Of a DNA stretch of 5,549 nt, positions 5,215-5,549 are shown one piece after another. Within the stretch, counting starts at the first letter, position 1. Each line of letters starts with the position of its first letter. The notes under the pieces are model-generated. The model saw nothing but the letters and a program-made list of their open reading frames with translations, ran no database searches and was not told where the DNA came from. Where the stretch lies: contig CANTWQ010000094.1 of NCBI GenBank assembly GCA_947853365.1, positions 1 to 5,549 on the forward strand, read 5' to 3'. The position numbers and the translations under genes were made by a program. The DNA is from an uncultured Bacilli bacterium (GTDB lineage Bacteria; Bacillota_I; Bacilli_A; RF39; UBA660).

Positions 5215-5549
5215 ACAATATTCTAGACGCAATTTATCGGCAACGGTTACAATAAATTCAGAATTGGTCGGCTTTGCCTTATCTACATCGACACTATGGC
5301 CGAAGATATCTTCCATCAATTGCCAGTTTCCGCGATTCCAACTCACTTCGATCGCATGGCGAATGGCTCTCTCTACGCGAGATACGGTGGTGTTAAATTT
5401 CTTTGCAATATCAGGATAAAGCTCTTTTGTAATACCTCCGATCATTTCGGGATTTTCATAAATCATAGAAATGCTTTCTCTAATATATTGATATCCTTTA
5501 ATATGAGAAGGAACTCCTAATTCATGTAATATTTTCGTAATCGAAATTT
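5200..5549 (-). CDS. spo0A: Sporulation master regulator Spo0A, C-terminal DNA-binding part (5' end outside window)
   Basis: Spo0A is the response regulator whose phosphorylated form switches on sporulation and represses transition-state genes by binding 0A boxes. The visible 115 residues are the end of the protein, essentially its C-terminal effector domain; the phosphoacceptor receiver domain lies beyond the right edge. Hallmarks seen are [25 protein letters not shown], then [15 protein letters not shown] with the recognition helix, and the nearly invariant KAKPTNSEF followed by VADKLRLE. The match to Bacillus and Clostridium Spo0A is close along its whole length with no internal stop or frameshift. 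The ATG at 5466 is internal, not the true start, because the frame and the homology continue to the window edge. The gene ends in a terminator that overlaps its last codons. Its presence implies an endospore-forming lineage. Confidence 0.97.
   Translation of the reverse strand, partial: ISITKILHELGVPSHIKGYQYIRESISMIYENPEMIGGITKELYPDIAKKFNTTVSRVERAIRHAIEVSWNRGNWQLMEDIFGHSVDVDKAKPTNSEFIVTVADKLRLEYCKTKS

Overview
The window reads as a compact, AT-rich chromosomal segment from a spore-forming member of the Bacillota (Firmicutes). The support is an unmistakable C-terminal half of Spo0A at the right edge, strong AAGGAGG-type ribosome binding sites, near-consensus sigma-A promoters and U-tailed hairpin terminators. 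The exact taxon cannot be fixed from the sequence; an Erysipelotrichia/Bacilli-type gut anaerobe is a guess.

Every gene I can support lies on the minus strand, so transcription runs from right to left. In that order: the 3' part of spo0A (master sporulation regulator), closed by a terminator; a two-gene unit of an AAA_14/DUF4143-type ATPase and gpmA (phosphoglycerate mutase), driven by TTGACA-17-TATACT and closed by a strong terminator; dinB (Y-family DNA polymerase IV) with its own promoter, in which a probable LexA/SOS box sits between -35 and -10; a 187-residue coiled-coil protein of unknown function, with a promoter overlapping the dinB stop codon and a terminator overlapping its own stop; then a 233-residue unknown protein and, one base further on, a third unknown protein running off the left edge. 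These last two are led by a perfect-consensus promoter.

The functions are mixed: sporulation control, glycolysis, DNA damage tolerance, and a cluster of unknown proteins. The most novel-looking part is that cluster. The 187- and 233-residue proteins share a C-terminal domain of roughly 100 residues despite different N-termini, so they look like diverged tandem duplicates, and the third gene may be a more distant relative. The ATPase is also unusual: its Walker B glutamate and the nuclease-like residues of its C-terminal domain are replaced. I see no mobile element, CRISPR array, tRNA, rRNA or riboswitch. No intergenic stretch exceeds about 135 bases.
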